Notes under the pieces: generated by a model | What the model was told of the DNA's origin: nothing | What the model saw: the letters and a program-made list of their open reading frames with translations, nothing else | Databases searched by the model: none | Translations under genes and position numbers: made by a program | Assembly (NCBI GenBank): GCA_022606135.1 | Contig: JABYQN010000005.1 | Span: 1,178,001-1,242,000, forward strand | DNA from: Fomes fomentarius | Lineage: Eukaryota > Basidiomycota > Agaricomycetes > Polyporales > Polyporaceae | Length of the DNA stretch: 64,000 nucleotides | Reading direction: 5' to 3' | Shown: in pieces, positions 37,750-47,226 of the stretch | How positions within the stretch are numbered: position 1 is the stretch's first letter | Layout of the letters: each line of letters starts with the position of its first letter

Positions 37750-38831
37750 TGGCCGAGAGAGAGAGAGTCTGAACACAGCACACCTAGTAGTGATATGATA
37801 GTGGCGATGATGGAAGCCATTCGCCAACCAGTGGCGCCAGGCGCTTGGGATCCCTTTTTCGGACTGCGGGTACTTCCGGTATACGTCACTTCAGGCCAAG
37901 TATCTTACTCCAATATACATGAGTGGCCAGCAGGTCGTCCAGTTCGTTAACCCCAGCTGAAACACATTCCTATCTGGCGGCTGCGAGTGCATAAGAACTG
38001 TGAGACGATGTATATACATTCTTGTATGACTACCGAACATACTCACACGCCATCCCTAGGAAAAGTTGGATCCCACACATTGCGGCACCAGTCTAGGAGT
38101 CCGTACAAACAGATGACAATACATGCAAGGGCGCGCCTGGACCCGGTGAGTGCTCTGTCGTTGTAGCCTCCTCGATCTTGTTTGGAATCGCGGCTGATAA
38201 CTTGATATGATTGACATCCAGCTGATGATTTATCGGCCACCGTCAGACCATGCGAGCTCTGCATACTACGGCAGCAAATATGATGATATGCCAGTGCGTC
38301 CTACGTGACATTCCGACTTCGTGCGGGTCCGGGGCCGCACGGTAAATGTTGAAGCGTCTTGGCAGACCGGAGAAGTGGAGCTCTTCGGCGAGTTTCTTGA
38401 TATCCCGAGCAGGCATTTGAAGGTTTGGCTGTAGAGCGAGCGTGCTGCCGACAATATCGCATGTGTCATGAACTAAGTTGACTATCTTTGTTGGCTTGTC
38501 AGGTCATACTGCTCTCTAATCCCACACACATGCCAGCATTAACAATCCCTCAAGCAACGTGTTCCTTCGTGCCGTGCGTCTTTGGGCATCATTGCGCGTC
38601 TGGTACGAATGTCGAGTGTTCCGGGGCGCCCAAGGGGGAACAATCGACATCAAGACGAGAGACTACTAGGTCATCGTTGAAACGCATTCGGGTCCAGCGA
38701 TACAAGCCAGGCCTGTCAAGAAGGAACATTTGTGTTGCGATGTAGCCAACAGTGAAACCAATAGGCGGAGCACTGTCTGGTAGTTGAACAGAGCAATACG
38801 TTGCTGAAGAGGACAGCAGAAAGACGGTCAC
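37750..38831 (-). CDS. unidentified spliced gene or gene remnant (borders approximate)
   Basis: Not recognised. Several minus-strand open segments look coding. At 38047-38160 a frame with a hydrophobic stretch (ALACIVICLYGLL) runs into DWCRNVWDPTFPRDG. It joins across a clean 50-nt intron (37997-38046, GTGAGT to CTCACAG) to VLMHSQPPDRNVFQLGLTNW, which ends at another good donor (GTAAGA) near 37909; the next segment contains IPSAWRHWLANGF. Upstream, 38281-38500 reads VNLVHDTCDIVGSTLALQPN and LHFSGLPRRFNIYRAAPD before a stop, and 38589-38804 reads PPIGFTVGYIATQMFLLDRP. I could not join all segments in one frame, so this may be one gene with missed introns, two genes, or a decayed gene. A membrane protein is possible. 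Confidence 0.3.
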
Positions 38832-38954
38832 GGGATGCTGGTAGAAACAGAACTAGGTCTCTCACCTTCATTCTTGGCTGCGGAAGCCCTGGCATCAATG
38901 TTTTGCAAGCTTCGTCAACCCGCGACTTCGAGCGCCGGCATCTTAACCCTATCG

Positions 38955-38976
38955 CCGGACAAACTCTGATCTGCCG
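38955..38976. repeat. duplicated upstream block, copy 1
   Basis: A 22-nt block starting CCGGACAA, ending 252 nt before the ATG of RlpA-like copy 1. It matches 41582-41603 at 21 of 22 positions, with weaker similarity continuing downstream for about 70 nt. Confidence 0.8.
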
Positions 38977-39126
38977 GTCCAGTGCTTGTACATTCCTTCT
39001 TCGTTGGACAACTTGTCTTCTTCCTTCGCTTCCCGATCGGAGGTCCAGTATATCGGTGCATGCTACCGCGTCAGGCATGGACGATGGGCGCACGTCTCGG
39101 CGACGAATCGGCACCAGCATGCAAGA

Positions 39127-39134
39127 TATAAAAT
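39127..39134 (+). promoter_or_regulatory. TATA box of RlpA-like gene copy 1
   Basis: TATAAAAT, about 94 nt before the ATG at 39228. Confidence 0.55.
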
Positions 39135-39227
39135 GGGCCTTCGTTCACAGAAAGATGGCAGGATCACCAGTCCTTATACAACCCAGCTCTCACCAACTCG
39201 AGACTTGCGCAACTCTCTGACTTTGCC

Positions 39228-39693
39228 ATGTCGTTCAAGACCTTTATCGCCGCTTATCTCGCCGTTGTAGCCGTTGGTGCTGCCCCTGCAACGTACTTTG
39301 GAGACGGTATAGTATTTTACCTTGGTCGCCAGCCATCATGACTTACAGGGCATATTGACAGCGACGTATTACATTCCTAATGGTGGACTGGGTGCCTGTG
39401 GCACTCCTATCCAGAACACCGATTTCGCTGTTGCTCTCAGTCCCGACCTATACGCAGGCGGCGCGAACTGCGGCCGCCGCATGGGCGTGAACTGTGAGTG
39501 CTCCACTAATAACATTCTACTTTCACAGTGGTGTTCACCCCGTTATGTAGACCAGGGCCTGTTTGTTAGCGCTACGGTCGCTGACCTCTGCCCGGGCTGC
39601 GGTTCCGGCAGCATCGACCTCACCCCTGTCGCTTTTCAGCAGCTCGCTAGCCTCGATGCAGGCCGCATCCAAGTTAGCTGGGACTTCCAGTAG
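39228..39693 (+). CDS. secreted RlpA-like double-psi beta-barrel protein, copy 1
   Basis: Small secreted single-domain protein related to expansin domain 1, barwin and loosenin-type proteins. Exons 39228-39306, 39362-39493 and 39551-39693 give 117 residues. Seen: signal peptide (MSFKTFIAAYLAVVAVGAAP), ATYYIPNGGLGACGTPIQNT, VALSPDLYAGGANCGRR, ATVADLCPGCGSGSIDLTPV with the conserved Asp of the barrel, and AFQQLASLDAGRIQVSWDF at the end. Four cysteines are placed as in the family. Some relatives loosen cellulose without hydrolysis and others inhibit proteases; which applies here is unknown. First of three tandem copies sharing intron positions and phases. Relative to copies 2 and 3, the tryptophans after the ATxY and NC motifs are replaced (ATYY, NCGRR). 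Confidence 0.9.
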
Positions 39694-41858
39694 ATATGTG
39701 GAAACTCTGTAGATATACTGGATGAAGTAGAGCAACTGGAGGTGAATGTATTGGAGAAGGTCCCCGTGAGCACAGTGCGCGCGCTCCTCAATGGCTGTGT
39801 CTTAGTGCTCCAAATGAGGGTATGCATGCATGTGACGTCACGCTTAGTTATCATAGGTCGCCGTGACCCTTCTAGATCTCTACCACCACATCGAGCTCTT
39901 GCAGTAGTCTACGTAAGTCACTGTTGTAGTCAGGCTCCTCTATACTTATCAGGTGTTTACCAATCGATCGTGGTTGTCTTCTTGGCTACCATATCAATAC
40001 CTTCAAGACGCTCCTGCCACCGCTGTTCGGCATCCCCTCTAGATCTGCCAGTGGCACCAGGCTTTGATACAGCTCAGTCCCAGCCTTGCTGTCCTTCAGG
40101 TCCAAACAGACAATTCTGCGTCTCTCACACCGGTATATGGAGCTATCCCCGCCTAGAAAGCGATTCGGCGTTTCTGCGGTATCGGAACCGCCACGTCAGA
40201 TCTAGTACCTCCTTAGGCACGCAGACAGGCTGCATGAACGCTCTGTTCCTGGAATGAGCACATCGCGAACGTAAAAACGCGCGATCCAATATGCTGGATA
40301 TGCTGGGGCTCTGGACCTTCGTGTTGCTTTCGGTCAATCTGCAAGGTCAGATGTTCGTTCTATGTCTTTTGCCCTCCTGGAACCGGCATGGAAGTGCGCT
40401 AAATGATAATATCCTCATCTCTCACACGCACACATCACATTTACACGGGTCAGACAAAACCCGTGGCCGAGGAGGCGAACTGCATATCGGCATACATCGC
40501 TCTTGCGGACAACCGTTTGAGGGTGCTGGTGCGGTTGGGCAGCTTCAGATCTCGACTGTCCGAACGCTAACTCCATGAGGATCCCATATCCTGCGCTACT
40601 AAACACGCATGCGTCCTTGTAGACCTGGAACATCGGACTCATATTCCATCTTCAGAGCCGACGCTGTTTATAGGCTCCTGGTACGATTCAATGGTTCTAC
40701 CGAAGCGACCTTCATCAATACATCGCTCAATGTTCCGGACTGCGAAATGGACGCGACGTGCTGCAGATAGAGGATCGACATGGCGGTCCACCTGACGCCG
40801 GACTTGTACCCCACAGCGATGGTTTTGAGCGAGGCGAGGCGGAGTGCTGCAGCCCAACGTAGCAAGCATTGAGGTATGTGCTGAACGCCTCTAAAGCCGA
40901 GCCACTGGTTGTCCAGACCCAAAACGCCAGATCCAATATGTGCACACCGAAGAGACCAACGAAACACGTATGTACGGTCATTAAGCTCAGCGGTGCGTCT
41001 CCGTATTATCGTCTCGTTCCACGCGTCTTTGCTCCATCTTATTCAGTGCTTGTGCTAGGATATCCGATATCTCTCTTGATCGAGCAGTCGCGTTTCCGCA
41101 TGACTCAATACCAATGCAAGTCACACATGGTGCACTGAGTTTTCTAGCCTGATTACCGTCAACCGCTTAGGGGGATCACTGACTACATACATACCAGAAG
41201 AATGCGTATAAGTACCTTGTAGTTTCGCTTCTATGCGCGCCACACCGACCGAAATTCACGGAGCGCTCGGGCGGCAGTTTGAAGAGCGGTGGTCGTAGCA
41301 GCTACTCTAGATTCACATCACAGCTCGAAGCTGTGCCGTCGAAATCCTGATTTCTATCCGCGGCCTTCATAACCGATGGCAATGAACACGCTGGAATGGG
41401 CTTCAAGTCCTGGATACCAACAGCCCAATCTGTAAGAGGTGGGGCGAGCTTCAACTTCATGCGGGGAGGTCCCTACATTGGAACGGATCCGGATTGACGA
41501 CCATGCTTCACGGTCATACTCGGCTACGGTGCCTTTGTTCATCAGCGAAAAATGTCTGGCGCCAGGCCTTGAACCCACATACCGGACAATCTCTGATCTG
41601 CCGATGCTTGCCTCCTCCCTCGGCCAGCTCGTCCTTGCCTTCGGCCCGCCATCGGAGGAGCTGTATGTCAAGCACATGAACTTCCAGCGCGCTGGACACA
41701 GTAGCAGATGCATCAACCACAGGTCTCTGCTCTGTGAACAGTCGCTCGCACTGGAGTACAAAAGATGTCGAGGTCCACGATAGAACGTAGTATCATCAGC
41801 CCTACATTCACACCGCAGCAACCAGACCTCTCCCAAACGCTTATTTGCACGCTTCATC
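39694..41858. other. inter-copy region with minus-strand coding-like segment
   Basis: 2.2 kb between RlpA-like copies 1 and 2. A minus-strand frame at 40738-40981 looks like part of a membrane protein and a hydrophilic frame overlaps its 3' side (see findings). The 41582-41603 block repeats sequence found upstream of copy 1. No complete gene can be built. Confidence 0.4.
41582..41603. repeat. duplicated upstream block, copy 2
   Basis: Partner of 38955-38976; ends 256 nt before the ATG of RlpA-like copy 2, almost the same distance as copy 1. Confidence 0.8.
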
Positions 41859-42336
41859 ATGTCTTTTAAGGCCGTCTTTGCTGTTGTTTTTGCTGCCGTT
41901 GCCGTCAACGCAGCTCCTGCGACGTTCTTTGGAGATGGTACGCCACCGCCTCGCTCTATCCTTGGAACACGACAACTAATAACTCATCTCTGCAGCAACC
42001 TGGTACACTCCTAACGGCGGAATAGGTGCTTGCGGTGCTCCCAACCAGAATACCGACTTCGTTGTTGCTCTCAGTGCCGACCAATATGCAGGCGGCGCGA
42101 ACTGCTGGCGCCACATTGGTATTCACTGTGAGTGGCTCTTCTCGAGCCAGAAAATATTCATAGATCTCACGGATTAATTATGATCCTGTCTAGACCAAGA
42201 CCGCTTCGTTGACGCTACAGTCGTTGACCTCTGCCCCGGATGCGCTTCCGGGAGCATCGACCTCTCTCCCGTCACATTTGAACAGCTTGCCAGTCTCGAT
42301 GCGGGCCGTATCCAGGTCAGCTGGGACTACGAGTAG
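41859..42336 (+). CDS. secreted RlpA-like double-psi beta-barrel protein, copy 2
   Basis: Exons 41859-41937, 41996-42127 and 42194-42336 are 79, 132 and 143 nt, identical in size to copy 1 (117 residues). Seen: signal peptide MSFKAVFAVVFAAVAVNAAP, ATWYTPNGGIGACGAPNQNT, VALSADQYAGGANCWRHIGI, ATVVDLCPGCASGSIDLSPV and a C-terminus QLASLDAGRIQVSWDYE. The Trp residues of ATWY and NCWRHI, common in this family, are kept. A TATA-like TACAAAAG lies at 41757-41764, just after the 9-mer TCGCTCGCA (41742-41750) that also precedes copy 3. Extracellular; likely acts on wall polysaccharide or as an inhibitor, not decidable here. Confidence 0.92.
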
Positions 42337-44202
42337 AGGAGGGTCATGACAGGGACCAACCTGAGAATCAGTGCTTAGAGCTTGAGAATCGTTGTATCTA
42401 AATGTAATATTTGAATATTGCCGAACACGCCGAATGTAAATCCATTGCAAACCTCACCCGTGTATTCAAGTGTGCGAGCGCTTGAGTGGCAGGCGCCACT
42501 TGCTTGAAGCAGTGACACATCTTGTGCACCAAACCCATGACTCTACGACTACTGTCTGGGCTGTCTCCTAACATCCTTCGCCAATACATACCCAATCCAT
42601 TACCCTGAGCTTCTCATCGGAGACTCCCACACTACGACGGTCGGACTCGTCTGAATCCGGGAGGTTACAATGTGGGCAGTATCGCTCATGATGTTCAGTA
42701 TACCCGGCTCTAGTCTTATTAATGCATACAGTCGCAAACAATACCTTGTAGATCGTTGTCATCTGAGCCACTCGAACCTTGGCCAGTGCTCGACCAGTCG
42801 CGCTATGTCTTCGCCCTAGCCTAGTTGCGGCCTGCTGAACGATGAGGTCCATATGCAATCCGCGCAACTGTCGGAGCGCAGGTTTTCTTACCCGAACATG
42901 GCCAGCATGGCGCCGATTGTAATCCAACAAGGTTCGCTGGTAAGTACTTATGTCCATCTGTTGCGATATGATGCACCACGTTGGCAGGACATGCTCTGAA
43001 TGGCAGGCTGCTTTGTCGAACGTTGGACCCTGACTTTTTCTGCTCCCTCAGCCTGCCTGCCGGCCATGCTCATGCCCGAGGTCGGAACTGAATATCGAAT
43101 GACGGCCACGCGCCGTTTGCCAGCGCCCACGACAAGACCCATCCACAACCTAGTAAGACGCGCGCCGATAGAGCTGAGTATGCTTGCGCTCCCATCTCAG
43201 GCGCATCTTTGCAATGACGGGAGCATAAATCTTTAGGACACACTCAGATTTTGGTCTCCCCCTGCCTGAGCATCTGCTTTGGCACCTGGATGATGCCCAG
43301 ACCTCGAGCCCACAAATTCGACGACCCTTCTGGATGTATACCGCATCTCGCCGAGCACCGTGCCACGGCACAGCTCGGTTTACTCGAAACTATGGTGCAG
43401 ACTAATCGAAATATTACCATAAGCTATGCCCCTTGAAACGAACAGGGATCGCTCTTCGGCTATCGATATCGTGGTTTTGGGCGTGACGGCATGAGGCGGT
43501 GCAATTTAAGCTGAGAGGTGGGTACGACCGGAAAAGTGATGTACGCTGATGGAGAATATGAACGCCAGCCGATTGCGCGTGTACACGTGCGTTAGCCTTA
43601 GCAGTGCGCCGTCATCATTCGATGCATGGTCAAACCGTGTTCCGATTATCGTCTTTTGGGGGAACCTCGGACTTTTACCTTGTTGGGCGGGGATCAATGG
43701 TGGCGTTATCAAACGGCACGAAGCTACTCTCGACCTCGATGTTGGCGTTTCTGAATGGCGGGATTTGGTGAGCAGACTGCCCTCGAGTGTCTCCTCATAC
43801 TCTGCCTCCGCGTCTGACACACCTCCTAGCCGCTTGTCCAGGGCTCCTTTGTGCAGCGGTTTTTGACAGGCTCACCGTACATCTCCTTAGCATCCGACAC
43901 AGGCTCCTGACGCCTCGAGTTGAAACCCCAACGTACCACGTCTAGCCCCGGGTATACGCACAGATTTGTTATCCTACCAGCCACGGTGGTTCACCTGTCG
44001 CCACTATTCCGGATGAGTCCATACCATCTAGTGTAGTCGCAGAGCTGAGCAAGGAGAATAATCGCTCGCAGGGGGCATAAAAGAACTCTGTGATCCAGCA
44101 GACTCTTCAGCAGTAGCTGCTACTACCGTACACAGTACTCTCCAAACACTCAACACATCCACACTTCATCTTCTCATACAACCCCACCAGCTTGTACTCG
44201 CC
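42337..44202. other. inter-copy region with further minus-strand coding-like segments
   Basis: 1.9 kb. Minus-strand frames at about 42600-42950 and 43690-43830 look coding-like but could not be joined (see findings). A TATA-like CATAAAAG at 44076-44083 precedes copy 3. Confidence 0.4.
44076..44083 (+). promoter_or_regulatory. TATA-like box of RlpA-like copy 3
   Basis: CATAAAAG, 120 nt before the ATG at 44203 and 5 nt after a TCGCTCGCA motif (44062-44070) shared with copy 2. Confidence 0.45.
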
Positions 44203-44678
44203 ATGTTCGCCACCAAGACCGCCCTCCTCGCCCTCGTCTCCGCCATGTTCGCCGCCAGCACCAACGCTGGGACCGGTGAGTCTGGCAGATGTTAGTACGT
44301 CCGACGCTGACGTCCCGACGTGACACGCAACAGCTACTTGGTACCAGCCGAACGGTAACTTCGGCGCGTGCGGTGCCCCGAGCCAGAACAGCGACCTCGT
44401 GGTTGCGCTCAGCCCCTCCGAATACGCCAACGGTGCTAACTGCTGGCGCCACATCGGCGTCCACTGTACGTACAACCCTCGTAACTAGTCACCGTCCAAG
44501 AGTTGGAAGCTAACGGTTGATTCGATGTGTAGACCAGGGCAATTTCGTGGACGTGACCGTCGTGGACGAGTGCCCCGGCTGCGAGCCGGGCCACATCGAC
44601 TTGTCCGAGGGCGCGTTCCAGAGGCTCGCCAGCCTCGATGTTGGCCTGCTGCAGGGTGTCGACTACAACTACGAGTGA
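44203..44678 (+). CDS. secreted RlpA-like double-psi beta-barrel protein, copy 3
   Basis: Exons 44203-44275, 44334-44465 and 44533-44678 (73, 132 and 146 nt) give 116 residues; the middle exon and all intron phases equal those of copies 1 and 2. Seen: signal peptide MFATKTALLALVSAMFAAST, ATWYQPNGNFGACGAPSQNS, VALSPSEYANGANCWRHIGV, VTVVDECPGCEPGHIDLSEG and AFQRLASLDVGLLQGVDYNY. The tail differs from the other two copies (VGLLQGVDYNYE instead of AGRIQVSWD..), so it is the most diverged. Probable function as for its paralogues: extracellular barrel protein without a hydrolytic site. Confidence 0.92.
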
Positions 44679-45626
44679 GCGTGAAGCAGCGACGATGCAG
44701 AGGAGAATGACTTCGTATAACAAGTCGAGGTTGTGCTATCACGGTGTACCAACGAACCGAACCTGTACTGGATGATTGATGATTATGCGCCATTATTCAC
44801 GTAGCGTTTAGTGGGATTCGCGACAGTTCCCACCCACGTGAGCAGTACAGGGCGACCAACCCGCCGCCAGAACAAGAACACCGTCCTTCACAGATATCGA
44901 GTGCGCAGACTTTGGCAATTGCTCTGTCTCGATCAGCCGCTGGCAACAGTGTGGATTTAACCATCGGTAAGTACGACCGGCAGTACGTCCAGCAGTACGG
45001 CCCGGGTACGGCCAGCCTATACCGTCCGAAACGCAAGGCTCGAAAGGGGTATGCCTCTAATATGGACTATCTCTCCGTTGTGCTGTTGAGCTTCCTGCTT
45101 GGACCGGAAGTAGTCATTCAAGAGTTCGATTGCTAGCTGGATCCTGCCACATTGCTCGCTGCCCGTGTCCTCATGTCGATCGGTTTCCTGAGCTCACTTC
45201 ACCCCAAAGGTCAGATGGGGCGGTAATAGGCGGGACCGAGGGGGGTTCCTGGTGATTCCCAGTGGAAACGCGCATCTGACTGCTAATTGCACGAAGCTCG
45301 GGCGGTGTGGAAAAACGACGAGTGGATCGAATGAAAGACGCTCCACTCAACTCTCGTCTAGCACTCAGACCCGTCTTCTGCCGCGCCTGTTGGAGGAAGC
45401 ACGACGGGATGGACGTGCGAGGACACGACGGGGCTTCTCCCGATAAGTCCGGAGAGAGGGATCGCAAGCTGTTGTCATGCGCACACTGATGCAAAGGCCC
45501 CAAAGCGAGCCACCCAATCGGATGGGCAACCGTCGAGGACACCATAACCTTGCACGCGCGATTATATACCGATAACGGCCACACAGCATCAGAACGCATC
45601 GTCCTGCGCGATCCCGGCCACCTCCT
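44679..45626. other. convergent intergenic region
   Basis: Between RlpA-like copy 3 and the BAG gene, 948 nt. Open frames here (for example 45171-45599 minus) resemble nothing known. Confidence 0.45.
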
Positions 45627-46686
45627 CTAGTTCACAGTCTTCGCGCGCGCTCGCCAGCCCCCGTCAAGTCTGTCCAGCAACGCTTGCACCTCCTTCACAG
45701 CACTCTTCCTTGTGCGTCTCGCCACTTCCCATTCACCCTCCGTGTTGATGGCGTCAAGACGGAGCAGGCTTTGGAGAAGCAGCTCCCCAAGACGAACGTG
45801 CTCGTGCTCAAAGTCCAACGGAGCGCGGGCTCCTGAGCTCGCTGCGGTCGCAAGCCGTGTGGATAGCGCCGTCGTTGTCGGTTCCGGGCCTACCTGGGCG
45901 GCTGCGCTCACAGGAGACAGGGCGCTCAGGAAGCCGTCGACGTCTGGCACAAGTGTGGAGCGAACTGTGTCGAGCTCAGTGGTGATCTGAGCGATTGTGC
46001 TCTCTTCCGTCCGGGGTGCTCTCGCGCTCTGAGCAGATGTCGCTTTTGACGATGGGGGTTTGATGGGGTCGCCGCCGCCGACGAGGGCTATAGTGCTGCC
46101 CGCCCTGATCCCATAGGCAGAAACTGTATGAACGCGAGATGACGTCAGATCGAGCAGGGGTCATAGGGTACAGAATTTAGAACCCAAGTGCAACAAAAAA
46201 GGTGTGGGAGTGACGGCATGGTGACGGCTCCCCCTATATACAAGGGTTATCACTCTTCGGGAATGCTGACCGGGGCGCTTGCGGCGACTGGGGTACGCGG
46301 AAATGAAGAGAATATAGTGTGCGCGTGGATCGATCGACGCTGAAGCTGCGGGCGTGCGCCGAACGAAAGCTCATGACCGAGGCGGAGACGTACTGGGGGC
46401 ATTATCGTCCTTCATGACAGCTCCAGCATGGATGAGCTTGAAGGACTGTCCTGGAAGCTGAGTATATTCGGCAATCTCGTGCCGCAGCTCGCCTAGTTTA
46501 GCATTGGGTGGAGGAGGAGAGAAGTGCAGCCTGCGAAAGAAGGACCGGAGAACATGAAGAGTTCATGCAAGATAGAGACGCGGTGGCCGCGTGGCGGCGC
46601 AAAATAGAGAGTGGTACGTCAGAGCGAGAAGGCAGCCATGTGTTGGCGACATACCTCTCCCTCCCCCATTTCACGACTATGCTCAT
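45627..46686 (-). CDS. ubiquitin-like/BAG-domain co-chaperone (BAG1-like)
   Basis: Nucleotide-exchange co-chaperone of Hsp70, linking it to the proteasome. Exons 46655-46686, 46394-46530 and 45627-46123 sum to 666 nt (221 residues). Seen: ubiquitin-like fold opening MSIVVKWGRERLHFSPPPP, then LRHEIAEYTQLPGQSFKLIH and AGAVMKDDNAPISAYGIRAG, closing with STIALVGGGD; a Pro/Ser/Ala-rich linker; and a C-terminal helical BAG domain with EHVRLGELLLQSLLRLDAIN and VKEVQALLDRLDGGWRAR. The domain order equals BAG1. The second intron is 270 nt, longer than the rest, and carries its own short open frame, but splicing over it restores the ubiquitin-like domain without gap. Head to head with the MAPKK gene. 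Confidence 0.88.
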
Positions 46687-47226
46687 GTGCTTGTCCTTCC
46701 TCTTGTTTGATCCGAGGATGCGCTTCCCTTGTACGTATGCGACGCGAGCGAGGACGAGGAGAAGAGGGACAAACGCTGGGGGAGAGCTGTGAGATCCGCG
46801 CATGGAAGTAGAACGACGGCGACGCACCAAGATGGATTGGAGAGAACAGGATGGGCGACAATGGCGCGGTGCGCTTGATGAGGACACGCGATGAGAGCAA
46901 GTTAGGGAGAGGAGTGGAGTAAGTAGTAGCGAGGCAGTGGCCAACTTGAACGGACACGGCCAGTGGCCGCCAGCGACGCGCTGCCGCACCAGTTCCCCGT
47001 GGGCACCGCCTGCCTCTTTCGGCCCATAAGAAATTCTTATCTCTAAAAGCTCCGCCCCCCATACCTGTGAATCGTGATGTCATTGACTACGTTCTCTATA
47101 ATGAACCCGAGTGCAAATTTGAATTGATTCTGCTCTCTGATCTCATTACCGACCTCCCTTATATCTCCTTTCTTCCAACCCGCCCTCCCGTCCGCCTTCC
47201 TTCCTCCGTCTTTCCCCCTCCCCGTC
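46687..47226. promoter_or_regulatory. divergent promoter region BAG / MAPKK
   Basis: 540 nt between the start codons; the last 70 nt before the MAPKK ATG are pyrimidine-rich, as is common in fungal 5' UTRs. Confidence 0.45.
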
